Shown: piece after piece, positions 41,580 to 49,575 of the stretch
Layout: each line of letters starts with the position of its first letter
Position numbering within the stretch: position 1 is the first letter of the stretch
Assembly (NCBI GenBank): GCA_040385825.1
Contig: JAZKGQ010000002.1
Location: forward strand, 62,001-126,000
Length of the DNA: 64,000 bases
Source of the DNA: JANNNF01 sp040385825
Lineage (GTDB): Bacteria > Pseudomonadota > Alphaproteobacteria > Rhodobacterales > Rhodobacteraceae
Direction of reading: 5' to 3'
Notes under the pieces: model-generated
Seen by the model: only the letters and a program-made list of their open reading frames with translations
What the model was told of the DNA's origin: nothing
Database searches by the model: none
Translations under genes and position numbers: made by a program

Positions 41580-42266
41580 ATGAAACGGTCCCGCATCAAT
41601 GACATCATGGCCGAGGCGGATGCGATGATCCGCCACCATGGCTTTGTCCTGCCGCCCTTTGCCTATTGGACGCCGGACCAGTTCAAGGTCCGCACCGATG
41701 CGCGCCGGATCGTGGACAGCCGGATGGGCTGGGACATCACCGATTATGGTCAAGGGCGCTATGACAGTCTGGGGCTGTTCCTGTTCACCCTGCGCAATGG
41801 CAGCCTGGCCGATCTGCAACGGGGCGGCGGCATGTGTTACGCCGAAAAGCTGTTGATTTCCAAGCAGGATCAGCTTTCCCCGATGCACACCCATGTCATC
41901 AAGGCCGAAGACATCATCAACCGCGGCGGGGCCACGCTGGTCGTGCAGTTGTACGGGTCCGACGATGCCGGGGCCTTCGCGGGCGACAAGGGCGGGGTGG
42001 TGCGCTGCGACGGCATCACGCGGGCCTTTGCGCCCGGCGAAAAGCTGCGACTGGCCCCCGGCGAGAGCGTGACGCTGATGCCCGGCGACTGGCATGCCTT
42101 CTGGGGCGAGGGCGGCGATGTGCTGATCGGCGAGGTGTCGACCGTCAACGATGATGTCACCGACAACGTGTTCCGCGAACCGATCGGCCGCTTTGCCGAG
42201 ATCGACGAGGATGTGGCCCCGACCCATCTGCTGGTCAGCGATTACGACAAGTGGTTGCCAGCCTGA
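41580..42266 (+). CDS. D-lyxose ketol-isomerase family protein
   Basis: A 228-aa cupin-fold isomerase. Metal ligands are visible in SPMHTHVIKAEDIINRGG (two His and a Glu) and GDWHAFWGEGG (His). The family interconverts D-lyxose with D-xylulose and D-mannose with D-fructose. Excellent ribosome site AGGAGG 7 nt from the ATG. Its last 25 nt overlap the convergent WYL regulator and contain part of a 15-bp tandem repeat. It follows the MATE gene by 47 nt and may be independently expressed. Confidence 0.85.
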   Translation: MKRSRINDIMAEADAMIRHHGFVLPPFAYWTPDQFKVRTDARRIVDSRMGWDITDYGQGRYDSLGLFLFTLRNGSLADLQRGGGMCYAEKLLISKQDQLSPMHTHVIKAEDIINRGGATLVVQLYGSDDAGAFAGDKGGVVRCDGITRAFAPGEKLRLAPGESVTLMPGDWHAFWGEGGDVLIGEVSTVNDDVTDNVFREPIGRFAEIDEDVAPTHLLVSDYDKWLPA

Positions 42267-42997
42267 CGATTGCCAGCCTGACCATTGCCCGTCTGAGGGT
42301 CGGGCGCCTGATCCGCCCCCGGTTTCATCTGTGCCAGAAACGCGCGCAGCATCGGCACCCGGCGCGGGCGAAAGCTGGCGTCGGTCAGGCGGACCTCTGA
42401 CATCTGGTTCAAATGAAAGCGGCGGTAATCCTGCCGCAGGGTGCAGAACGCCAGACACATCAGGCTGCGGTCCAGAAAGATCACCGCAAGCGGCCAGATC
42501 TGCCGCCGGGTGATCTGCCCCGCGCGGTCGGCATAGCCGATCTCCAGCGCGCGTTCGTCCCATGCGGCCTCGCGCACCAGCGCAAGGTGGGCCGGGGCAG
42601 GCGGGCGGCGTTCATGGCGGTAGACCTGATGGGTGGCGTGGATGGCCTGACGCTGCACCCGCTCGGGCAGGGTGGCGGTGATCTTGGCCAGGGCCATGTC
42701 GGCGGCGCGCGCAAGCGCCGCATCCCCCGCCAGCCGCACCTCGGCCAGACCCAGCACCAGCGCCTCCACCTCCAGCCGAGTGAACATCTGCGGCGGCAGG
42801 GCGGGGTCTTCGGTCAGGGTATAGCCAACCCCCGCCGCCCCGTCGATCAAGGCGCCCCCGGCGCGCAAGGTTTCAATATCGCGGTAAAGGGTGCGGGGGC
42901 TGACCTCGGTTTCCGCCGCCAGCCGTGCCGCCGTCGCGGGGGCGGGCAGGCGGCGCAGCGCATCCAGCAGGCGGAACAGACGGTCGGGGCGGGGCAT
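42242..42997 (-). CDS. YafY-type transcriptional regulator (HTH plus WYL domain)
   Basis: A 251-aa regulator with an N-terminal DeoR-like helix-turn-helix (ATAARLAAETEVSPRTLYRDIETLRAGG, about residues 21-48) and a C-terminal WYL ligand-sensing domain (ALEIGYADRAGQITRRQIWPLAV). It diverges from a glutathione transferase gene across 73 nt, which is probably its target. The C-terminal tail is made by tandem repeats and is likely dispensable. Confidence 0.88.
   Translation of the reverse strand: MPRPDRLFRLLDALRRLPAPATAARLAAETEVSPRTLYRDIETLRAGGALIDGAAGVGYTLTEDPALPPQMFTRLEVEALVLGLAEVRLAGDAALARAADMALAKITATLPERVQRQAIHATHQVYRHERRPPAPAHLALVREAAWDERALEIGYADRAGQITRRQIWPLAVIFLDRSLMCLAFCTLRQDYRRFHLNQMSEVRLTDASFRPRRVPMLRAFLAQMKPGADQAPDPQTGNGQAGNRQAGNHLS
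42254..42298. repeat. Three 15-bp tandem units across the convergent lyxose isomerase/WYL gene ends
   Basis: GTTGCCAGCCTGACG, ATTGCCAGCCTGACC and ATTGCCCGTCTGAGG lie head to tail. On the plus strand the first unit contains the isomerase stop; on the minus strand all three code for the C-terminal GNGQAGNRQAGN tail of the WYL regulator. Confidence 0.85.
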
Positions 42998-43070
42998 CGA
43001 TCCTCCTGTCGGAAACTGTCAGCAGGGGCAGTCTATACCAAACCCGTCGCAACACGAAAGGACGTTTGAA

Positions 43071-43727
43071 ATGCTGACCCTCTATCATGCCCCGAACAGC
43101 CGGTCCTCGGCCATTGTCACCCTGATCGACGAGATGGGGCTGGCCGATTGGGTCGATATCCGCACCGTCACCATCCTACGGCAAGACGGCAGCGGGGCGG
43201 TCGATCCCGCCAACCCGCATCCCGAGGGCAAGGTGCCCGCTTTGCTGCATGACGGCGTGCTGATCACCGAACGCGGCGCGATCATCCTGCATCTGTGCGC
43301 GCTGTTTCCCGACAGCGGCCTGTCGCCGAAACCCGGCACGCCGGACTGGGGCCGGTTTGCAAGCTGGCTGGTCTGGTATCAGGGCGTGCTGGAACCCGTG
43401 CTGATCCACAGGGCGGCGGGTCTGGACCATCCCTGGCTGACCGCGACCTTCCGCGGACCAGAGGAAGCGACCGCGCGGCTGCATCAGGCGTTGACGCAGG
43501 GGCCGTGGCTGATGGGCGATGCCTGGTCCGCCGCCGATCTGCTGGTTAATTCGCCCTATGCCTGGTTCACCGACATGACCCCGGATGACCCGCTGATCCA
43601 GGACTGGCTGGCGCGCTGTGTGGCCCGGCCTGCGCGGGGGCGCAGGATCATGCAAGACGCGGGCACACAAGACGGGGCCACGCAAGACGGGGCCACGCAA
43701 GACGCGGCAAACCAGAACGCGGCATGA
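43071..43727 (+). CDS. Glutathione S-transferase family protein
   Basis: A 218-aa protein with an N-terminal thioredoxin-fold domain (MLTLYHAPNSRSSAIVTLIDE; PHPEGKVPALLHDGVLITERGAI with the cis-Pro and the Glu-Arg glutathione site) and a helical C-terminal domain. Likely detoxification of electrophiles under control of the divergent WYL regulator. The last 25 residues (QDAGTQDGATQDGATQDAAN) are a pentapeptide repeat encoded by five 15-bp units and unlike usual GST ends. Confidence 0.9.
   Translation: MLTLYHAPNSRSSAIVTLIDEMGLADWVDIRTVTILRQDGSGAVDPANPHPEGKVPALLHDGVLITERGAIILHLCALFPDSGLSPKPGTPDWGRFASWLVWYQGVLEPVLIHRAAGLDHPWLTATFRGPEEATARLHQALTQGPWLMGDAWSAADLLVNSPYAWFTDMTPDDPLIQDWLARCVARPARGRRIMQDAGTQDGATQDGATQDAANQNAA
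43653..43727 (+). repeat. Five 15-bp tandem units forming the GST C terminus
   Basis: The unit CAAGACGGGGCCACG occurs twice exactly (43668-43697) and with 2-6 changes in the flanking units, five in all, ending exactly at the TGA stop. This explains the QDGAT-type pentapeptide tail. Confidence 0.9.
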
Positions 43728-43732
43728 CGGCA

Positions 43733-43761
43733 AAGGGCCGCCCCGGTGCGGGGCGGCCCTT
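43733..43761. terminator. Convergent terminator between GST and L,D-transpeptidase genes
   Basis: AAGGGCCGCCCC pairs perfectly with GGGGCGGCCCTT (12 bp, 5-nt loop). The A/T ends give a short U-run in both directions. Confidence 0.8.
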
Positions 43762-43798
43762 GTGCTGTGATCCCTGATCGGGTCGGCCTTGCCGGGCG

Positions 43799-44764
43799 TC
43801 AGTTCTGCGGGCAGACCCCGTTCACCAGCGCGACGCTGCACGCTGCCGCCGGGGCGGCCGGGGCTGCGGCGGCGGGCGCAGAGGTTGCCGCAGGGGCGGC
43901 CACGGCCGGGGATGCCGCAGGGGCGACGGCGGCGCCGGTGGTAAAGGCGGGCTGCGGCAGGGTTTGCAGTTTCGGCACCGCAGGCGCCACCACAGGCGTC
44001 ACCACGTCAGCCGCCGCAGGGGCAGGGCTGGCCTTGGGCGCGTCCTTTTTCTTTGGCGTGTGCGGCGGCAGGGTCAGGCCCTTGGGCATCTGGCCGCTGG
44101 CGGTCAGAACCACCACCTTCTCGCCACCCTGAACGCGGGAATACAGATCCATCACATCCTGATTGATCATGCGGATGCAGCCCGAGGAGGCATTGGTGCC
44201 GATGGTGCGCCATTCCGGCGTTCCATGAATGCGATAGCCGTAATCCACCCCATTGGTGGTCAGATACAGCGCCCGCGCGCCCAGAGGGTTGGTCAACCCG
44301 CCGGGCTGGCCACCGGCAAACTTTGCCAGTTCGGGCTTGCGTTCAATCATTTCCTTGGGCGGGGTCCAGGTCGGCCAGGGTTTCTTTTCATTCACGATCG
44401 CCTCGCCCGACCATTCAAACCCGGCCTTGCCGACGCCGATGCCATAGCGGATGGCGGTATTCTTGCCGGTGACGAAATGCAGCAGCTTCTTGCCGGGGTC
44501 GATGATGATGGTTCCGGGCGGCTGATCCGACACGAAGGTCACGGCCTGACGGCGATAGGTTTCGGGGATCTGGTCGACGGGCAGGGCGGGAATGTCGAAA
44601 TTCGCGTCCTTGGTGGCGGCATAGGCCGCATCGGGGGCGGCCACCGCCGCAGGGGGGGCCTTGACCAGCCCGGCATTCACCAGCGCCGGATCCGGCACAC
44701 AGGCGGACACTCCGGCCATCAGCACAAAAGCTGCAAGAAATTTCAGACCAACACGCGGCATCAT
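43799..44764 (-). CDS. L,D-transpeptidase (YkuD) lipoprotein
   Basis: A 321-aa lipoprotein: signal peptide ending at the lipobox LMAGVSAC (Cys near residue 22), YkuD domain in the middle with the catalytic HGTPEWRTIGTNASSGCIRM motif, and a C-terminal tail rich in Ala and Pro that ends with two cysteines. It forms 3-3 cross-links in peptidoglycan or attaches lipoproteins. AAGGA precedes the ATG. The low-complexity tail is likely a flexible linker in the periplasm. Confidence 0.92.
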   Translation of the reverse strand: MMPRVGLKFLAAFVLMAGVSACVPDPALVNAGLVKAPPAAVAAPDAAYAATKDANFDIPALPVDQIPETYRRQAVTFVSDQPPGTIIIDPGKKLLHFVTGKNTAIRYGIGVGKAGFEWSGEAIVNEKKPWPTWTPPKEMIERKPELAKFAGGQPGGLTNPLGARALYLTTNGVDYGYRIHGTPEWRTIGTNASSGCIRMINQDVMDLYSRVQGGEKVVVLTASGQMPKGLTLPPHTPKKKDAPKASPAPAAADVVTPVVAPAVPKLQTLPQPAFTTGAAVAPAASPAVAAPAATSAPAAAAPAAPAAACSVALVNGVCPQN

Positions 44765-44821
44765 TGCAATCCTTGTTTGTCCGGTCAGCCCACCCTGGAC
44801 GGCGGCTGGCCGGGAATCATC

Positions 44822-44865
44822 CCGTCACGCTAATGGAGCGTCACGCGAACGTCAAAGCGTGACGG
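44822..44865. terminator. Inverted repeat between kynA and the transpeptidase gene
   Basis: CCGTCACGCT (44822-44831) and AGCGTGACGG (44856-44865) are perfect 10-bp arms separated by 24 nt, which themselves contain a further AGCGTCACG. It may end kynA transcription; a regulatory role for the downstream gene is also possible. Confidence 0.6.
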
Positions 44866-44908
44866 CACAAAACAGCCCTGACAGACTGGTCCTTCGGGGG
44901 GTTGCCGG

Positions 44909-45748
44909 TCACAGGGTCGTGCGCACGGCCCACAATTCGGGAAACAACTGCACATCCAGCATCCGGCGCAGATACTGCACCCCCGACGTGCCCCCCGTGC
45001 CGCGCTTGAAGCCGATCACCCGTTCGACGGTGGTGACGTGGTTAAAGCGCCATCTGCGGAAGTAATCCTCGAAATCCACCAGCTTTTCGGCCAGCTCATA
45101 GGCTTCCCAATGCGCGCCGGGGTCGGAATAGACGATGTGCCACACCGCCTGCACGCCTTCATGCGCCACCCAGGGGCTGGCCAGATCGCGGGTGATCACG
45201 TCGTCGGGAACCGGCAGCCCGATGCGCGCCAGATGGCGCAATGCCTCGTCATAAAGGCTGGGGCGGGCCAGTTCGGCCTGCAACAGGGCGGTCAGGTCGG
45301 GGCGGTGGGCATGGGGCTTCAGCATCGCCAGATTGCGGTTGCCGACGGCATATTCGATCAGCCGGTATTGCCAGGACTGAAAGCCGGACGATTGCCCCAG
45401 CCCGTCGCGGAAGGTGGTGTAATCGGCAGGGGTCATGGTGCGCAGCACATCCCAGGCGGTGTTCAACTGCTCGAAGATCCGCGCGATGCGCGACAGCATC
45501 TTGAACGCCTCGCGCACCCGGCCCGTGGCAATCGCCATGCGGGCGGCGTCAAGTTCATGCAGCGCAAGCCGCATCCACAGTTCCGAGGTCTGGTGCTGGA
45601 TGATGAACAGCATCTCGTCATGCGCGCCGGTCAGCAGGTGCTGGGCCGACAGGATCTGGTCGATGCGCAGATAGTCGCCATAGGACATCCGGCCGTCAAA
45701 GGCGGTTTCGGCGCCATCGTCGGCAGGGTTGAAGGGGCAGGTGGTCAT
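44909..45748 (-). CDS. kynA: Tryptophan 2,3-dioxygenase
   Basis: A 279-aa haem enzyme that opens the indole ring of tryptophan to N-formylkynurenine. The SYGDYLRIDQILSAQHLLTG N-terminal region, DEMLFIIQHQTSELWMRL and the C-terminal WRFNHVTTVERVIGFKRGTGGTSG (haem-ligand His and substrate loop) are characteristic. I chose ATG 45748 with GGAG 7 nt upstream; the extension to 45979 runs through a repeat. Grouped on the same strand with kynU, separated by a GNAT gene and a C-rich repeat. No formamidase gene was seen. Confidence 0.95.
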   Translation of the reverse strand: MTTCPFNPADDGAETAFDGRMSYGDYLRIDQILSAQHLLTGAHDEMLFIIQHQTSELWMRLALHELDAARMAIATGRVREAFKMLSRIARIFEQLNTAWDVLRTMTPADYTTFRDGLGQSSGFQSWQYRLIEYAVGNRNLAMLKPHAHRPDLTALLQAELARPSLYDEALRHLARIGLPVPDDVITRDLASPWVAHEGVQAVWHIVYSDPGAHWEAYELAEKLVDFEDYFRRWRFNHVTTVERVIGFKRGTGGTSGVQYLRRMLDVQLFPELWAVRTTL

Positions 45749-46021
45749 GGTCAGTCTCCGTTGGGTGCAAGGGTCAGGGAAAGACCGGGCCTTTGCAACT
45801 GAGAACGGAACATGCCCCGATGCGCCGCCAGAGGCAGACCCAGGCGGCAGGGCGGCAAAGGGGCATTGCAGGTGGCCCCCCCCACCCCCATCCCCTCCCC
45901 ACAAAGGGGGAGGGGAGGCGCAGACGGGGGAGGGCTCGTCCGGGGCCATGGTCGGGACGTTCGGCGAAATGCCTTGCAAGGCGCGCGCCTTTGCCCCTGT
46001 GACGGCAGGGCGGCGTCCGGG
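45749..46021. other. Spacer upstream of kynA containing repeat copy B
   Basis: A 273-nt region without a gene between the GNAT stop and the kynA start. It contains the C-rich/G-rich palindromic repeat at 45874-45919 and presumably the kynA promoter. No operator could be identified. Confidence 0.5.
45874..45919 (+). repeat. C-rich/G-rich palindromic repeat, copy B
   Basis: A C-rich arm CCCCCCCCACCCCCATCCCC, then CTCCCCACAAA and a G-rich arm GGGGGAGGGGAGGC, the same arrangement as copy A in the crtI leader and copies C and D at 52443-52559. Confidence 0.85.
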
Positions 46022-46489
46022 TCATGGCCGCCCCCCGGCTAGGGTCAAAGCCATGGCGAAGCGTTCATAAATCTGGCCATGCGCGGGGTGCTGTTCGACG
46101 GCCTCGACCCGCCAGCCGCGCCGGGCAAGGAACGGGCGGGCAAGGAGACTGGCATGGGTGGTCAGGCGCGGCAGATGCGCCGCTTGCAGCAGCAGCGCGT
46201 CATATAGCGCGCCCGCCACACCGCGGCCCATCACCCGTGGCAGCACAAAGGCCATGTCCAGATAGCCCGCCGGGGTCATCGACATGAAACCCGTCAGGCC
46301 CGTGGCATCCTCGGCCACCACGCACCATTGGGTCAGCAGCTTGTCGGGGGTGTCGGGCGGCTGGATGCCGGGCGCCCAGGCCGCGCGCTGTGCGGCGGTG
46401 TAATGCGCTGCTGTGCCTTCGCGGACGGCGTGGTAGAACACGTTGTGGCAGGCGGCACGGTCCTGGGCGCGGTAGGGGCGGATCTTCAT
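46022..46489 (-). CDS. GNAT family N-acetyltransferase
   Basis: A 155-aa protein of the GCN5 fold: N-terminal MKIRPYRAQDRAACHNVFYHAV, acetyl-CoA loop in LPRVMGRGVAGALYDALL, and a C-terminal strand pattern RRGWRVEAVE. The substrate is unknown. It sits between kynU and kynA on the same strand, so a link to the kynurenine pathway is possible but unproved. Confidence 0.85.
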   Translation of the reverse strand: MKIRPYRAQDRAACHNVFYHAVREGTAAHYTAAQRAAWAPGIQPPDTPDKLLTQWCVVAEDATGLTGFMSMTPAGYLDMAFVLPRVMGRGVAGALYDALLLQAAHLPRLTTHASLLARPFLARRGWRVEAVEQHPAHGQIYERFAMALTLAGGRP

Positions 46490-46562
46490 TGCAGCCGCGG
46501 CGTCTGGGGCGGGCGGCGGAGCCTCCGGCGGGGATATTTGGGAACAGATGATGGGGGCGGGG

Positions 46563-47759
46563 TCATGTGACCCTGGCGCGGATCTTGTAGTCCGGGCGGT
46601 CCCACAGGCGGTTGGTCATCACATCGGCCATGATGGCGATGGCGCGGGACACGTCGCCCTGATCGATGAACAGCGGGGTAAAGCCGAAGCGAAGGGTATC
46701 GGGCGCGCGGAAATCGCCGATCACGCCGCGCGCGATCAGTGCCTGCATCATCGCGTAGCCGTCCGGGTGGCGGAAACTGACCTGACTGCCGCGCATGTCA
46801 TGGGCGCGCGGGGTGGCGAGGGTCAGGTCGGGGCACGCAGCCTCGACCCCTGCGATGAACTGGTCGGTCAGCGCCAGCGATGCCGCGCGCAGGGCTGCCA
46901 TATCCACGCTGTCCCAGATATCGAGCGATGCCTCAAGGGCTGCCATTTGCAGGATCGGTGGCGTGCCCACGCGCATGCGTTCCGCGCCAGTGGCCGGGCG
47001 GTAGCCCAGATCGAAGGCGAAGGGCGCGTCATGGCCCAGCCAGCCCGACAGGGCAGGGCGGGCGGTGTTGGCGTGGCGGGGGGCGACATAGATGAAGGCA
47101 GGCCCGCCGGGGCCGGAGTTGAGGTATTTGTAGGTGCAACCGGCGGCAAAATCGACGCGGCACCTGGCCAGCTCCACCGGCAGCGCGCCTGCGGAATGGG
47201 CAAGATCCCAGATCGTCAGCGCGCCGCAGGCGTGGGCGCGGGCGGTGATGGTGGCCATGTCATGCTTGCGGCCCGTGCGGTAATCGACCTCGGTGATCAG
47301 GGTCACGGCGACGGTTTCATCAATCGCGTCCAGCACGTCTTCGGGGGCGACGGTGCGCAGGGTGTAGCCCTGGCCAAGCGTGCGGCACAGACCGTCCGCC
47401 ATATACAGGTCCGACGGGAAATTGCCGGTATCCGACAGGATCACGCGCCGGGTCGGGTTCATCTCCAGCGCCGAGGCCAGCGCCTGATAGACCTTGATCG
47501 ACAGCGTGTCGCCCATCACCACATGGCCGGGTTCCGCCCCGATCAGCCGCCCGATGCGGTCGCCCACCGACAGGGGCTTGTCGTTCCACCCGGCCTTGTT
47601 CCAACCGGTAATCAGCATCTGGCCCCATTCGGCCTCGATCGTTTTTGTTACCCTGGCGGCGGTGGCACGGGGCAGCGGCCCCAGAGAATTGCCATCCAGA
47701 TAGATCACCCCGTCAGGCAGGGCGAACTGGCCTTTGGTCGCGGTAAAATCAAAGGTCAT
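46563..47759 (-). CDS. kynU: Kynureninase
   Basis: A 398-aa PLP enzyme that cleaves kynurenine to anthranilate and alanine. YLDGNSLGPLPRATAARV near the N terminus, the PLP lysine in AGCTYKYLNSGPGGPAFIYV and the Trp-containing ITGWNKAGWND are family hallmarks. With kynA it forms most of the tryptophan to anthranilate route; the formamidase step is not encoded nearby. It diverges from pntA across 225 nt. A GGGATATTTGGG motif lies just past its stop. Confidence 0.95.
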   Translation of the reverse strand: MTFDFTATKGQFALPDGVIYLDGNSLGPLPRATAARVTKTIEAEWGQMLITGWNKAGWNDKPLSVGDRIGRLIGAEPGHVVMGDTLSIKVYQALASALEMNPTRRVILSDTGNFPSDLYMADGLCRTLGQGYTLRTVAPEDVLDAIDETVAVTLITEVDYRTGRKHDMATITARAHACGALTIWDLAHSAGALPVELARCRVDFAAGCTYKYLNSGPGGPAFIYVAPRHANTARPALSGWLGHDAPFAFDLGYRPATGAERMRVGTPPILQMAALEASLDIWDSVDMAALRAASLALTDQFIAGVEAACPDLTLATPRAHDMRGSQVSFRHPDGYAMMQALIARGVIGDFRAPDTLRFGFTPLFIDQGDVSRAIAIMADVMTNRLWDRPDYKIRARVT

Positions 47760-47984
47760 GGGGCCGGGCTTTCCGAACAGGGATGGGGTTGGATGTGCAT
47801 ACGATATGGCAGGAAAATTTCAAGTTTGAAATGTACGGCGGCGCGGCGCGGGGGCTTGCCATTTGCGGCAGCACGCCGCACAAAACGAAAGATTGTAATA
47901 TTGTTGCGCGGTGATAAGTCGGCTAGCACGAAACGAAGGGCTGGCGCAGGTCGCGCGATTCCAGCGGGGATGGGGGATGCAACA
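47760..47984. promoter_or_regulatory. Divergent promoter region kynU/pntA
   Basis: A 225-nt gene-free spacer. It holds a short palindrome TTTCAAGTTTGAAA (47817-47830) near the kynU side and an AT-rich zone around 47895-47930 (GATTGTAATATTGTTG). These are candidate regulatory elements without an identified factor. Confidence 0.4.
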
Positions 47985-49562
47985 GTGAAGATCGGTGCGT
48001 TGACAGAGGTGTTCGCGGGCGAGAACCGGGTGGCGATGACCCCGGAGTCTGCCCTGCAACTGGGCAAGCTGGGGCATGGCTGCTGCATTCAGGCCGGGGC
48101 AGGCGTGAAGGCCGGGTTTTCCGATGCGCTCTATGCCAAGGCGGGCGTCGAGGTGCTGCCCGATGCCGCAGCGGTGATGGCCGCAGCCGATGTGCTGGTC
48201 AAGGTGCGCGGCCCCGAAGTGGCCGAGGCCCAAGGGTTGCGCGACGGCCAGACGCTGATCAGCTTTTTCTGGCCCGCCCAGAACCCCGAGTTGCTGGAGA
48301 TCGTCCGCGAACGTGGGGCCACGGTCATCGCCATGGACATGGTGCCGCGCATCAGCCGGGCGCAGAAGATGGATGCCCTGTCGTCGATGGCCAATATCGC
48401 GGGCTACCGCGCGGTGATCGAGGCCGGCAACAACTTTGGCCGCTTCTTCACGGGCCAGGTCACGGCGGCAGGCAAGGTGCCGCCCGCCAAGGTGCTGATC
48501 GTGGGGGCCGGGGTTGCGGGCCTTGCGGCCATCGGTACGGCGACATCACTGGGGGCCATCGTCCATGCCTTCGACGTGCGCCCCGAAGTGGCCGAGCAGA
48601 TTGAATCGATGGGCGCGCAGTTTGTCTATCTGGAGTTTGACGCCAGCGAATTGCCCGACGGGGCGGCAACAGGCGGCTATGCGGCACCTTCCAGCCCCGC
48701 CTTCGCGGCCAAGCAACTGGCGAAGTTCCGCGAGCTTGCGCCAGAGATGGACATTGTGATCACCACCGCCCTGATCCCCGGACGCCCGGCACCCAAGCTG
48801 TGGACCGCCGACATGGTGGCGATGATGAAACCGGGTTCGGTGATCGTCGACCTTGCGGCCGAACGGGGCGGCAACTGCGATCTGACGGTGCCGGATCAGA
48901 AGATCGTCAGCGACAATGGCGTGACCATTGTGGGCTATACCGATTTCCCCAGCCGGATGGCCGCACAGGCATCGACGCTTTATTCGACCAATATCAGACA
49001 CATGCTGACCGATCTTACACCAAAGAAGGATGGCGCGATCTTCCAGAACATGGAGGATGACGTGATCCGGGGCGCGACTGTCGCGCATGCGGGGGCGGTG
49101 ACCTACCCGCCACCGCCGCCCAAGATCGCGGCGATTGCGGCGCAAAAGCCGAAGGAAAAGGTCAAGGAACTGACGCCCGTGGAAAAGCGCGCCGCAGAAG
49201 TGGCAGCCTTCAAGGCGCAGACCCGCAGCCAGGTCGGCATGCTGGTGATCGGGGGCGGGCTGATCCTGGCGGCGGGGCTGTTCGCGCCTGCCAGCTTCAT
49301 GGCGCATTTCATCGTGTTCGTGTTGTCGGTCTATGTCGGGGTGCAGGTGATCTGGAACGTCAGCCACAGCCTGCACACGCCGCTGATGGCGGTCACCAAT
49401 GCCATCTCGTCGATCATCATTCTGGGCGCGCTGATGCAGATTGGGTCGGGCAACTGGCTGGTGACGGTGCTGGGGGCCCTGGCGGTGTTCATGGCGGGGA
49501 TCAACATTTTCGGTGGCTTCATGGTCACCCGGCGCATGCTTGCCATGTTCCAGAAGTCGTAA
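47985..49562 (+). CDS. pntA: NAD(P) transhydrogenase subunit alpha
   Basis: A 525-aa protein with the NAD(H)-binding domain I (MKIGALTEVFAGENRVAMTP; Rossmann motif VLIVGAGVAGLAAIGTA) fused to the first four transmembrane helices of domain II (from QVGMLVIGGGLILAAG), the arrangement of single-chain PntA. With PntB it uses the proton gradient to make NADPH. I chose GTG 47985, with GGGGGA 7 nt before it; ATG 47970 would add five residues. A very long in-frame extension upstream is only a shadow of kynU. pntB follows after 13 nt. Confidence 0.95.
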   Translation: MKIGALTEVFAGENRVAMTPESALQLGKLGHGCCIQAGAGVKAGFSDALYAKAGVEVLPDAAAVMAAADVLVKVRGPEVAEAQGLRDGQTLISFFWPAQNPELLEIVRERGATVIAMDMVPRISRAQKMDALSSMANIAGYRAVIEAGNNFGRFFTGQVTAAGKVPPAKVLIVGAGVAGLAAIGTATSLGAIVHAFDVRPEVAEQIESMGAQFVYLEFDASELPDGAATGGYAAPSSPAFAAKQLAKFRELAPEMDIVITTALIPGRPAPKLWTADMVAMMKPGSVIVDLAAERGGNCDLTVPDQKIVSDNGVTIVGYTDFPSRMAAQASTLYSTNIRHMLTDLTPKKDGAIFQNMEDDVIRGATVAHAGAVTYPPPPPKIAAIAAQKPKEKVKELTPVEKRAAEVAAFKAQTRSQVGMLVIGGGLILAAGLFAPASFMAHFIVFVLSVYVGVQVIWNVSHSLHTPLMAVTNAISSIIILGALMQIGSGNWLVTVLGALAVFMAGINIFGGFMVTRRMLAMFQKS

Positions 49563-49575
49563 GGGAGCGGGTAGC

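Noticed and set aside
46548..47984. Very long upstream extension of the pntA frame
   Set aside because: It is the antisense shadow of kynU; PntA family sequence begins only at the GTG near 47985.
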